A stretch of DNA of 64,000 nucleotides from positions 110,571 to 174,570 of the forward strand of contig MPNW01000232.1 in the NCBI GenBank assembly GCA_011800805.1. Reading direction: 5' to 3'. A program made the position numbers and the translations under genes. The notes beneath the pieces are model-generated. The model saw only the letters and a list, made by a program, of their open reading frames with translations, ran no database searches and was not told where the DNA came from. The stretch comes from Hirudo medicinalis. Taxonomy: Eukaryota > Annelida > Clitellata > Hirudinida > Hirudinidae. Positions 1-20,441 of the stretch are shown here, piece by piece (within the stretch, counting starts at the first letter, position 1; every line of letters begins with the position of its first letter).

Positions 1-13
1 GGGTAATATTGCA

Positions 14-14
<1 letters not shown>

Positions 15-100
<86 letters not shown>
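15..100. repeat. (ATT)n microsatellite
   Basis: About 86 bp of essentially uninterrupted ATT/TTA trinucleotide repeat lies at the left edge. It falls in what should be the first intron of the NR2F gene. The same motif recurs throughout the window. Confidence 0.95.
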
Positions 101-101
<1 letters not shown>

Positions 102-421
102 ATCATGTAACGTACACCTACATGCACGCGAAACGAAGGCACTTAAAAAAAGATAATTTGAAACATTTAAAATCACATTTATAAATTAATATATAATAAT
201 ATCATGTAAATAAAATTATGAACGACATAATGTCGTGACACAATAATAAAAACCTATTGAACACAAACGCAGAATCAATAAGGATTCAATAAACAAGAAA
301 TACCACATAATGTCTCACAATGTCATCTTGTAACACTTTGTAACGTCAATGTGTAGCACAAAATGACATTATGCATATGACCCAGTGTGACAATAATAAT
401 TATTGATCTAATAAATTCTCA

Positions 422-3690
<3,269 letters not shown>

Positions 3691-6600
3691 ATGTTGGGCG
3701 TATCTAAAACAAACAAAATATTGAACGTGGCTATCGATTCCCCGGGTCAGTCTTCCAGATGGATCATTGGTGCTGAATCTCCGATGGAGGAGAGCTTTAC
3801 GGACAAATTTTTTACTCTTCAAAAATCGTCCATGGATTCTGAGTCGAATCGTGTTTCTAATCTCATTGAAGATTATGAATCAAAGACTCTTCTGCTTCAC
3901 ATACTCAGAGAGAAACAAACAGAGTGCTCGAAAGACGAATTTGAGTCAATTGGTAACTTGTGTATTTGTTTGAATTTGATCATGAAATATTTGATTGAGT
4001 TGAATGCTTACGGTTTAAATTAAATCTTGTATTTTTAAATGATGCCATAACCATGGACGATTACTCGACATAATTTGAAGTTATTAGCAGATACCATATT
4101 CCACTCAAATATTTTGTCCAGAATTATCCTGTGAGTCACAAAAATTCTGGACATATTTGCTTCAAACACAGATATTGAATTGTGTCAGTGTGGCTAAAGA
4201 TGACATGATCTTCTATGTGAGATATCCACCCTCATCAAATTACCATTCATCATTGGTGGGTGATAAATAATGAGTTCTTATGACATTTAATGAACTTTCA
4301 AAACCTTTTTTTAGATAAATTCTGATATTAGAAAATAGAAATTGTTACATGATATCACGTGCACGGTCATAATTATCTTGTTCGCCGCTACTGATGTACA
4401 GAAGCTCTAATATCGAGCATACCAAGTACGTAATACCAAATATCTTTCATTTTGCAGGCTGAGGTTGATGTTTACAGGATCAACTCACCAAACCTGCCCC
4501 AACTTACAAGCACCATCATCAACTGGGAGGAAACTGTTTACCTCAACTTCATCTTGCAAAAGGTTGTAATCAACAATTTTCTTATTTAGTTTCACATCGT
4601 AAGAGAACAATTGCTAAGTTTAGATTGGTTGTAGTAGTTTTCTAAAGTCTGTAGTAGTTTTTGTAAAGATTTCTGAGTCGTCAATTTGTTTTTCTGCTGA
4701 AAGATAGTGAAATAAATTGAATTTTATTTGTGCAATAACGTTTGTCGAAACAGTTCGACTATTACATCACTTGTGGCGTCTGCACTAGGACCGGAAACAA
4801 GGAGCTCCAAGTGCTCAGTAAAATTACTCAGGTTGTTCCACTTCATTTCAATTCATTTAAAAACCTCTGCCTAAAGAAATTAAATTCCAATTTAAGTAAA
4901 CGGGATTAACATTCGCATAGCTTAAAATCTTTACATTGCTTTTATTAAGTCCGTTTGACTTCGAACGGTAGCTCTGTATAAAGATCGCGATGCTCGCCAA
5001 AGTTACGAAATAAAAATCGGCCGGCACGATGCCTGTCACGTCGGCCGCCGTTTATAACGTCTAATGCCCTCGCAAAATTCGAATCGACTGACGTCACGAC
5101 AACTTCCGCAGAAGGTCTACGCCTCGCCGAGTCACAGAAACATGAGCGAGAAAGGAACTCACGAGGAAATCGCCTACCCGGACATTTTTTTCACCATCGA
5201 CAACTTCGAAGACGTTAGTTCGCCCTCGAGGTTCATTTGAAATGTTTTATGACTCCTTCCATTCCTCGTTTCATTTGCTAGTCGATGCGACAAGTGAGTT
5301 TTTAACGAGGTCATTAGAATTTAAACTACTCGCCAACATTTCTGCTTTTGGCAATTTCTGCAAATCGCAGACGAGCTGGAGACGATTCGCACGAATATTC
5401 TTCTAATCGTGTATCTGGAATGTATTTTAACTATTATGTTTGAAGGTTGGTTTTATGGATGACAAATCACTTTTATTTTGAAGGCATTTTCCAGTCTTGT
5501 GATTAGAGATGGTGAGTTGTTTGTCATGGAGTTGGTTGCAAAGGATTTGGATGGAAATTGCCAGGGAGTGTTGCTTAATGGATCCCTGAGATATGAAGAA
5601 TTCAAGAAGGCTTATGATGCAAAAGTAAGTCTTCGTAGCAAGCCGCTGTTTATTTGTTAGAGAAATTTTAGATGATATTAGGACAATTTCAGGAGATGGT
5701 CGGATAATGATCAATTTCGATCTTCAATTAAAAAATTATTATTATTATTCAGGAATCTTATTTTATATCTTCAGTCAAACAGAATGGTCCATAAGATGTC
5801 GTTTGGATGGATTGGCAGGAAAGAGCAGAAGATCGGGTTCTTCAAAATCAAGGGGCCTTTAGACAAAGGTCTTGTAGAAGCTGCAGTGGCCAGAGTTCAA
5901 GATTCAGGACCTGACACCCCTCAGCAGACTCCCAGCATTGAAAATCTTAATGATGCTTTCTTTGTGAGAAGTTATCAATTATAATTAATTTAAATGCAAT
6001 TGGTGCAGTGCGATGCAACATTCAAGAATGTCCCACTGAGTAGTACTTGTAGTAGTAATAATAACGATGTCAGGACTAATGAAATGAGACTGTGTTATAT
6101 CATGAAGTGATATTACGTTGCTATGAAATATTATTGTGTTTTATGAATAGTGCAACATACAATCACATCTCAAGCATTTATGTAAACAAAGCCTCGAGAC
6201 CAATTACAATGCATGCAAGAAAGCAACTCAAACGCTTAGAATAGATCAGCATCTTCTTTGTTATGCTGACAACTTGGTCCTAATTACAGGAGCCATAAAG
6301 AAATACAATGTATGTCACAAAACTTAAACTCCGACATCCTATTAAACGCTATTTATTTTTATTACATCTTAAAATGCCTTTTTTACAATCAGTCTGACCT
6401 TGGCCACAGGAGGATGAGCGACCCCAACGTGAGCAGAAATTACCAGTCTTATGGGGGCAGCCTTCAGAGGCACAAGTCGAGGTCTGAGAATGAAAATGTT
6501 GACAAGACAGGCCTCTCTTCAAGCAACGAAGTGACTGCTAAAAACTTGGAAGAAGGTGAACATTTATGACATGATGATGATAGTGGTGATGGTGACGATA

Positions 6601-7025
6601 ATGATGATGAAGACGACGACGATGATGAGGACGATGCATTCTATTTAATCAACATCATTAAAGCATTAATGCCTTGCATTAAAAACTTAAATGTTTGTTT
6701 TAAGTATTATACAATACATAGCAATGCATGACACTTCACATTTATTTGCAATTCTTTCAGAGCTGGACAATGATCAGGAGAACTATCATGGTTTCGTAGG
6801 CAAATCTTTTGGACAAGCTTGGCATTGGTTCAAGGAGCAGATGAGGGCAAACAGCACACCTCTGAACTGCTTTCTGACGTACGTGTCTCTCCCTTGGCAT
6901 AGGATCGTAGCAGGTAAGTTCAAAGCCATACCTTCAAAAGCAATCCAACACTTCACAGACGTCTGCACATTCCAGATCTGTTGGACCCTCGGGAACATCC
7001 TCTCATATCTCGCAACGTTCCATAG
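3691..7025 (+). CDS. KIAA0930 (DUF2045) family protein
   Basis: Homologue of vertebrate KIAA0930, a conserved metazoan protein of unknown biochemical role. Model: 3691-3952, 4088-4130, 4189-4255, 4458-4562, 4754-4831, 5112-5213, 5484-5624, 5775-5963, 6393-6555, 6761-6913, 6976-7025, about 450 aa. The core from exon 3 on is secure: DDMIFYVR, INWEETVYLNFILQK, CGVCTR, IAYPDIFFTIDNFE, GSLRYEEFKKAYD, KMSFGW, then a Ser-rich segment with RRMSDP and the C-terminal FLTYVSLPWHRI. Stop TAG is at 7023-7025. Exons 1-2 are tentative: phases close (1 then 2), but they do not resemble the Trp-rich N-terminus of vertebrate KIAA0930, so the true start may lie elsewhere. Introns are mostly 60-500 bp. A polyadenylation signal AATAAA is at 7373-7378. 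Confidence 0.88.
6569..6636. repeat. GAT/GAC-rich microsatellite in KIAA0930-like intron
   Basis: Imperfect (GAT)n/(GAC)n tract in the intron between 6555 and 6761, just downstream of the donor site. It is non-coding. Confidence 0.8.
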
Positions 7026-7556
7026 TCGTTTCGAACTTTTCACTCTGCAGTATTTCCGATCGTATTGTTTATTCTTCTGCAAGTCATTCCGTCGATCTGA
7101 GGTCATGGACGAGTTAAGAGCAAATAGGTACTTCAACAATACTGTAATAAGAACTTTTGCATGTTCAGGTTTGTATCCTAATTCTTGAGATGCAAGTTCA
7201 TGGTGAATTGAGTCCCAAAAAATATTTATTTATTTATTTTGAAGTTCGTTTGCATTGAATTTGTGCTTGGAGCTCATTGTTTTCATTTGCAATGCTGTAT
7301 GAAACCCCTTTGGAATTCAACCATTGAACAGTCAATACCTAATTGAATATGTGCACAAATCATTCATTTTTTAATAAAAAATGCATGCTTCTAATAGTGT
7401 CAAGTTCTATAAATTTGATAAATTAGAAACTGTATCTGATATGAAGATGCATTTGTTCACTGAAAAAGTTGCACAAGCTAGCAAAGAGGTATTTGAAAAA
7501 GTCAAGATGTCGTGCAAGTGGGATAACTTTAATTCGAGAATGTTCTATCGAGGAGA
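7026..7556. other. Convergent 3' ends of KIAA0930-like (+) and GART (-)
   Basis: The 531 bp between two stop codons holds both 3' untranslated regions. The plus-strand AATAAA for KIAA0930-like is at 7373-7378. A run of three overlapping minus-strand AATAAA signals (TTTATT on +) for GART is at about 7225-7238. The plus-strand signal lies beyond the minus-strand one, so the two mature transcripts are predicted to overlap antisense by roughly 150 bp or more. Confidence 0.6.
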
Positions 7557-15268
<7,712 letters not shown>

Positions 15269-16578
15269 ATGCCAGCAGGCCATGGTCCTTCTGCTTATCT
15301 GAGGTTGAAACAGGACTACGTCAGGATGAAACGGGACCCTGTGCCGTACATTGTGGCTGAACCACTCGGCAGCAACATCCTTGAATGGTAAATGTAATTT
15401 CATAGTATTTCGAGGCATTTTATATTAATTACCATATTTACTTGAATGGTCTAAAAAAAATTACATTTCTTTCTAAGAAGTTTCTAAATATTATCCTAAT
15501 CAATCAGTTATAGAATTATCATCATGCACCTAAATTGTTTTTAATTGTTTTAGGCATTATGTTGTTAGAGGGCCAGAAAACTCATTGTATGAAGGTAAGA
15601 TCTATAATTGAATACAATTTATTGTCAGATTTTTAAATTATTGAATTATTAAAGTTCTTGTAGTTTTTGTACTACATGATGTGTTGAGATATAAAAATAA
15701 CTTTTTCTTTAAAGTATTTCTTAAAAATTTCAGGAGGATATTACCATGGCAAACTGGTGTTTCCTGCAGATTTTCCTTTCAAACCACCAAGCATTTACAT
15801 GCTCACTCCGAACGGGAGATTTGCCATTAACAGGAGGTTGTTGTCTGATCATTTTCATTACTTTAACCTATATAACATCAAGTTTAATTATGTAATAAAT
15901 AAAGTAAATAATGTTCATTGTCGATAGGCTGTGTCTGTCAATGAGTGACTTCCACCCAGATACATGGAACCCCGCCTGGACTGTTTCAACCATACTTACA
16001 GGACTGCTTAGCTTCATGGTTGTGTTACTTGATGAATTTTTTGAAAACCAGTTTTGTCTGTTAAGTTGGTACTTAGTTATTTCTGTTATTGCAGTTGGAA
16101 AGTACAAGAACATTTGGTAGCATCGACACCAATGATATCGCCGTAAGTGAATTTTGATATTGTAATTAGTTGTTAAACAACTAAAGTCGCAAATTATTTA
16201 TAGAAAAGGCAACTTGCATCACAGAGTGGATCGTATAACCTCAAAGACCGCACCTTCTGCGAACTTTTCCCGGACGTGGCAAAGGTCGGTTCCACCACCA
16301 TGTGACATTTGCAGTTAAACTATTTGCTTGCATTCACTTCTTCACATGCAACTCCTAACATTGCACAATATTTCTTATAGGAAATCGAAGCCAAATTAAA
16401 TGAAAAATCCAACAAGGGTCACAAGATTACTTCCTTACAACAAACAACAGAATCACCTGCTAACAAGAGAAACAAATTCTATTCCAAAGCTCTTCTAAAT
16501 ATTGCCTTCATGTTTGGGTTTGCGCTGTTCGCCTATGCCGTCAAGAACGTGGTGAGCTGTGTAATGGAAGACCTTTGA
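15269..16578 (+). CDS. UBE2J2: Ubiquitin-conjugating enzyme E2 J2 (tail-anchored ER E2)
   Basis: Ubiquitin-conjugating enzyme of the Ubc6 class, expected on the cytosolic face of the ER in ER-associated degradation. Exons 15269-15387, 15554-15594, 15734-15836, 15928-16018, 16095-16142, 16204-16284, 16381-16578 give 226 aa with all phases closing. The UBC fold shows [52 protein letters not shown], the catalytic Cys in [16 protein letters not shown], and [10 protein letters not shown]. After a short Lys/Ser linker the C-terminus has a hydrophobic anchor ([18 protein letters not shown]), typical of UBE2J2. It is somewhat shorter than the human protein (about 259 aa) because the linker is reduced. 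AATAAA is at 16651-16656. Confidence 0.96.
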
Positions 16579-16817
16579 AGACTCTTTAAGGGCTTGGACG
16601 CATCAATCTCTGAATCACCATTCAATGTTATATTGTTATTATTGTGAAGAAATAAATTTACAGCTTTCTGGTTTTTGATATTTTGTTTGTCTTGCTTTGG
16701 GATATTAAAAGAATTAAAAAGCAGCCATGATTTTGCAATTGCTCCCAACCAGTCCAAAAACTACCAGATAAATTTGACACATAATTGGGAATAAACGATA
16801 ATTTATTCAATTAAGAG

Positions 16818-18136
16818 TTATTTGCCCTTCTTGGCCTTAAGTTTCCTCTGGTAAAACTCAAGCTCTCTTCCTTCCAAGATGTAACCATCACAACGACCAC
16901 ACTTTCCAGGGCGTGAGGCGACACAGGCCAACAACTTTCCACTTGCAAACTGCTCTTCAAGGGCAGTCTCAATCTTGGCAGTCTTCTTCCTGGCTTCGTA
17001 CTTTCTTTCGGTCTTCTTTGACCTCTTCTTGTTCAAGANGCCAACAACTTTCCACTTGCAAACTGCTCTTCAAGGGCAGTCTCAATCTTGGCAGTCTTCT
17101 TCCTGGCTTCGTACTTTCTTTCGGTCTTCTTTGACCTCTTCTTGTTCAAGACAGCTTCTTCTTCAGAAGTCTTGAAATTAATAATGGAGATTAGACACTA
17201 ATGACTTATTGGTAATTACACGATGATAACCAACCAATTTGACTCCCTTCTTCCTTCCGAGGGGAAGAGCATAATGGGCCTCATACCAGTTCCTGAATGG
17301 TGCAGCATCAATCTGGATGATGCAGTTCTTCACCAAAGTCTTGGTCCTGACGAGCTCATTGTTGCTGGCATTGTAGACGACATCCAAGATCCTCGTCTTT
17401 CTTGTGATGGCTAAATTTGAATTTGAATTGAAAATTAAAATGCATTGTCACCAAAACAACACCCACACACCTTCTGATCCCCAGGCAAAGTTTCCCGCAT
17501 CCAGTCTCATGGCACGGTATTTCTTGTTTCCACCCCTAACTCTGATGGTGTGGATTCTCCTGGGACCAATCTTGGTGTTTCCTGAAGGACGTCCGAGCTC
17601 AAACTTCCTCTTCTTTCTGATCTGGACTTGACGTCCTCCAGTCTTTCGTCTCTTGTGCCATTTGTCTCTTGAGATACCTTAAGATTTGTTAAATTTGTTA
17701 TAAAACTGATGTTATTTCAAAGTAGGAGATTGCATTCAGAGTAACTATGACATCAAAAATCATTGTTTTTCAATGAATAAGTCTTCATCATATTGCCTCC
17801 TAATGAAATATTCTTTATATTGGCTGTAGTCAGTGTAACTATGACTAAGAATCATGATGATCAATTCATAATTTTTCATCACTCCACAACCAACGGTAAG
17901 CACGTATGGTGGCTAAGGACATGCAAAGCGCATTCATAGTAACTATGACATAAAATCAGTTGATCAATGAAAAAGATTTAATCATCATGCGTTCCAGGCA
18001 GTCCTTGAATTCACGAAGTTTGAAACCAATGTAACTTTGATTTTAAAAATTTAAAAAAAAACATTGATAAAACATCTATGAAATACCGAAGCAAAAGATA
18101 ATCCAGAAAATAATGTTTTTATTTGTACATACCCAT
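16818..18136 (-). CDS. RPS8: 40S ribosomal protein S8 (eS8)
   Basis: Small-subunit ribosomal protein. Exons 18133-18136 (ATG G), 17471-17677, 17235-17410, and a last exon 17170-16818 that contains an assembly fault. Motifs match eS8 end to end: [95 protein letters not shown]. The last exon carries a 112-bp direct duplication around an N at 17039. Counting one copy, the protein is 208 aa, exactly the usual eS8 length. As given, the reading frame is broken. An AATAAA signal (minus) is at 16802-16807, 11 nt past the stop. Intron 1 (17678-18132) hosts three C/D snoRNAs; introns 2 and 3 are only about 60 bp. Confidence 0.96.
16927..17151. repeat. N-separated 112-bp direct duplication inside RPS8 exon 4 (probable assembly artefact)
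   Basis: Segments 16927-17038 and 17040-17151 appear identical and are joined by a single N at 17039. Keeping one copy restores the normal 208-residue eS8. The simplest explanation is that two contigs with a 112-bp overlap were placed end to end. Confidence 0.92.
17731..17796 (-). ncRNA. C/D-box snoRNA, RPS8 intron 1, copy 3 (SNORD46-like guide)
   Basis: Host strand: terminal stem GCA/TGC, box C ATGATGA (17791-17785), guide GTCATAGTTACT, consensus box D CTGA (17739-17736). The guide pairs perfectly over 12 nt with the conserved 28S sequence AGTAACTATGAC. Vertebrate RPS8 is a known host of C/D snoRNAs (SNORD38, SNORD46, SNORD55), which supports the call. Confidence 0.85.
17825..17888 (-). ncRNA. 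C/D-box snoRNA, RPS8 intron 1, copy 2 (SNORD46-like guide)
   Basis: Host strand: terminal stem TGTGG/CTACA, box C GTGATGA (17882-17876), guide GTCATAGTTAC plus one mismatched A, and consensus box D CTGA (17833-17830). Same predicted 28S target adenosine as copies 1 and 3. About 64 nt long. Confidence 0.83.
17929..17991 (-). ncRNA. C/D-box snoRNA, RPS8 intron 1, copy 1 (SNORD46-like guide)
   Basis: On the host strand: terminal stem CGCA, box C ATGATGA (17988-17982), then the guide GTCATAGTTACT directly upstream of a box D position reading ATGA (17937-17934) rather than CTGA, and closing TGCG. The guide is complementary to the highly conserved 28S segment AGTAACTATGAC. The base five nucleotides upstream of box D pairs with the second A of AGTAA. 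Box D is non-consensus, so this copy may be weak or decaying. Confidence 0.72.
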
Positions 18137-18174
18137 GTTGAACTAAACGACGCGACCGATACACGCGAGACGGT

Positions 18175-18184
18175 GAAAAGGAAG
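18175..18184 (-). promoter_or_regulatory. Candidate 5' TOP tract of RPS8
   Basis: The minus strand reads CTTCCTTTTC about 40 nt upstream of the RPS8 ATG. A C-initiated oligopyrimidine tract at this distance is the expected cap-proximal motif of ribosomal protein mRNAs (mTOR/LARP1-controlled translation). The transcription start is inferred, not observed. Confidence 0.55.
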
Positions 18185-19322
18185 TTAGTTCATATGTTTC
18201 TTAAGAGAATGCTAAATAAAGAGATAAATTTCTAAATTTAATGAAAATAATTTATAATTAAACAAGCACTATGATTTTAAATTATTTATAATTAATTTAA
18301 AAAATAAAAAATTGAAATGTGCCAAACATTTGACGAAGTGATAAAACAATCTTAATTACGACAGAATTACATATTTGTTAAATTTTACGTTTAATAACAG
18401 AAACTTTTTTTAATATATGATAGTATGTGATTAATTTAATTTAATGCATATCGCATATGTTACTGACATTAACTGACAGTTTGCCTTTCTAAACTTGGAG
18501 CGATCATTCAAGTTTATTTCTATTTTAGGATGTTATTCCAGTTATATCAGTGCGCAAGCTTCCGCTGTTTTTCTTTTTACTAAATTTGGTGCTAAATTTG
18601 ATTCACTAGATGTGGCTGCTTTTTTTTTATCGTCACTAACCATTCTCACAAGTTCAGGAGTTTATTGTTTTTCGTGTTTCAGAATTGAAATGATCAGGAA
18701 GGCCCCGCAATTCCCGTGGCCCCGCTGAGATTTCTGTAAATGTGTACAAATTTAGTTCGATGAGCGAAGGTTTGTTCAATCCCCCACCCTGGAAAAAGCT
18801 GAAATGACATTTCTGCATGATGTTATTTAATAGCATATTTAACAGTCATATATTATTGATGCGATTCTAAAGTTCTCAAATCTGGGATGGTTAATATCAA
18901 AAAGATAATGGAATTGTTTATCACACAGACTTTTTTAATCATCTTAAACCATTACAAATTAATGTTATTACGTTAATTCGTAAGGCTGATTTCCAGCAGA
19001 AACGCCTATTGTGTATCAACCTAAACAAATTTCGGGCATTTTCCAACACTTATTACAGTTTTTATTTTGTCCTAATATCTCGTTTGTTTCAGCGAATTTC
19101 TACGATAGTTACTAAAAAATTTTTATTTAATTAAAATATATCTTAAAGTTTTTATTTTTTGGCACCATAATATTTTTCCAGCTTTTATTCTATAATATAG
19201 TTCTAGAACTCGTACGATTACCATTACATCTCGTGCCAGTACGAAGTTTACGTATTTGTAGTGCGATCTGTCTCTTTACTAATCATTTACATTTAACCTT
19301 CTGAATAATTTGGATAGTTGCC
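18185..19322. other. Divergent intergenic region, RPS8 (-) / METTL21A-like (+)
   Basis: 1.1 kb of AT-rich DNA between two start regions, presumably holding both promoters. ORFs of 60-77 aa at 18495-18836 show no family signature on either strand and I do not call them. Confidence 0.5.
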
Positions 19323-20009
19323 ATGGCTTTGGTTCCCTGGACTTATAATAACCCTCGTGTTGATATAAGATCATTTAAAGATTTATGCTTTACTTTTGCT
19401 GGGGAGAGGGTAGTTCTGTCTCAAAGACTTGAAACGGATATAAGCCTTCAACAAAATACCAATTTCAAACTTTGGGATGGTGCTTTCTTGTTGGGAAAGT
19501 ATCTTGAAAATCAAACAGTTTTTGCTGATGGATTTTGGAGCAACAAAAGATGTTTAGAATTAGGATCTGGCTGTGGTCTAGTTGGCATTGTGGCTTGGTT
19601 GCTGGGAGCTGATATAACCTTGACTGACTTACCAGAAGCTGTTGAACATACAAAAACATGCTTAACCCTCAACAGCATTGGAAGGAATAATTCTTCTATA
19701 AGAGTGCAGGAGTACTCTTGGGCAGATGAACTTCCAGACACAGACTATTTCAAAAACCTAGACTATATCTTTGGCTCTGATGTCGTGTACCAGCCTCATT
19801 TATGCAAGAAATTGGTCGCTTCTCTATCTTGTCTGATGGGTCCAAAAACTATTGCATTGATTTCATATAAAGAGAGGGGACTTGGTGAAGAGGTGTTTTT
19901 TAAGCTGCTCACTTCAAACAACTTTGAGTTTGAGAAGATTGATTCACATTGCCACCCTGCAGAATTTCTGAACTCTGATTACAATTTATTTTTGATAAAA
20001 AAATTATGA
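19323..20009 (+). CDS. METTL21A-like protein-lysine methyltransferase
   Basis: Intronless 228-aa seven-beta-strand methyltransferase of family 16. It begins MALVPW, like vertebrate METTL21A (MALVPY), which trimethylates HSP70 chaperones. The SAM-binding motif I is CLELGSGCGLVGIVAWLLGA (about residues 80-99), the acidic post-I strand is ITLTDLPEA, and the family-specific (D/E)xx(Y/F) motif is in FGSDVVYQP. Length matches the family (about 218 aa). The METTL21A substrate is inferred from the N-terminus only; VCPKMT or EEF1AKMT3 relatives are possible. A polyadenylation signal AATAAA is at 20371-20376. Confidence 0.85.
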   Translation: MALVPWTYNNPRVDIRSFKDLCFTFAGERVVLSQRLETDISLQQNTNFKLWDGAFLLGKYLENQTVFADGFWSNKRCLELGSGCGLVGIVAWLLGADITLTDLPEAVEHTKTCLTLNSIGRNNSSIRVQEYSWADELPDTDYFKNLDYIFGSDVVYQPHLCKKLVASLSCLMGPKTIALISYKERGLGEEVFFKLLTSNNFEFEKIDSHCHPAEFLNSDYNLFLIKKL

Positions 20010-20441
20010 TCTTTTCAAAAGTGAGGAACTTTTTTTTGTCGATCGTAAGCACTAGCATCAATTAATTTTAACAATTGCAGCAGCAGATGTTCCTCAAAGC
20101 TTAAGGGCTATTTAATTTAGACATGTGAATTAGTTATTCCAAAAATGGAGCCTGGTAAAAATCAATTGTTATGCTTAAATACAAGCTAATGAATAGTTAA
20201 TTGGTGTATGTGACCTCCATCTAGAGGTTGAAACAAGTAGCAATATTGTACCTGGAATGATAAAGCAACGAAATTAAATTTATCAACGGAGATGCAGTTT
20301 CTTGAATGTGACGTTAGCACGTTTAAATGGTCAGAATTTCGGTCGATCGAGAATTAGGGCTTCAGAAATAAATAAAAGCTTTTATAGAGGGCTCAAAGAC
20401 TAAGATGAATTGAAACTCCTGAAGCTGCAACAGACTTAAAA
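20010..20441. other. Convergent 3' region, METTL21A-like (+) / MTMR10-like (-)
   Basis: 432 bp between two stop codons, carrying the 3' UTRs. The plus-strand AATAAATAAA lies at about 20367-20376. Nothing else is recognised. Confidence 0.5.

Noticed and set aside
4960..5100. GC-richer patch in the KIAA0930-like intron considered as an extra exon or RNA gene
   Set aside because: The homology to KIAA0930 passes directly from 4831 to 5112 in phase 0, leaving no missing residues, and no RNA fold is evident.
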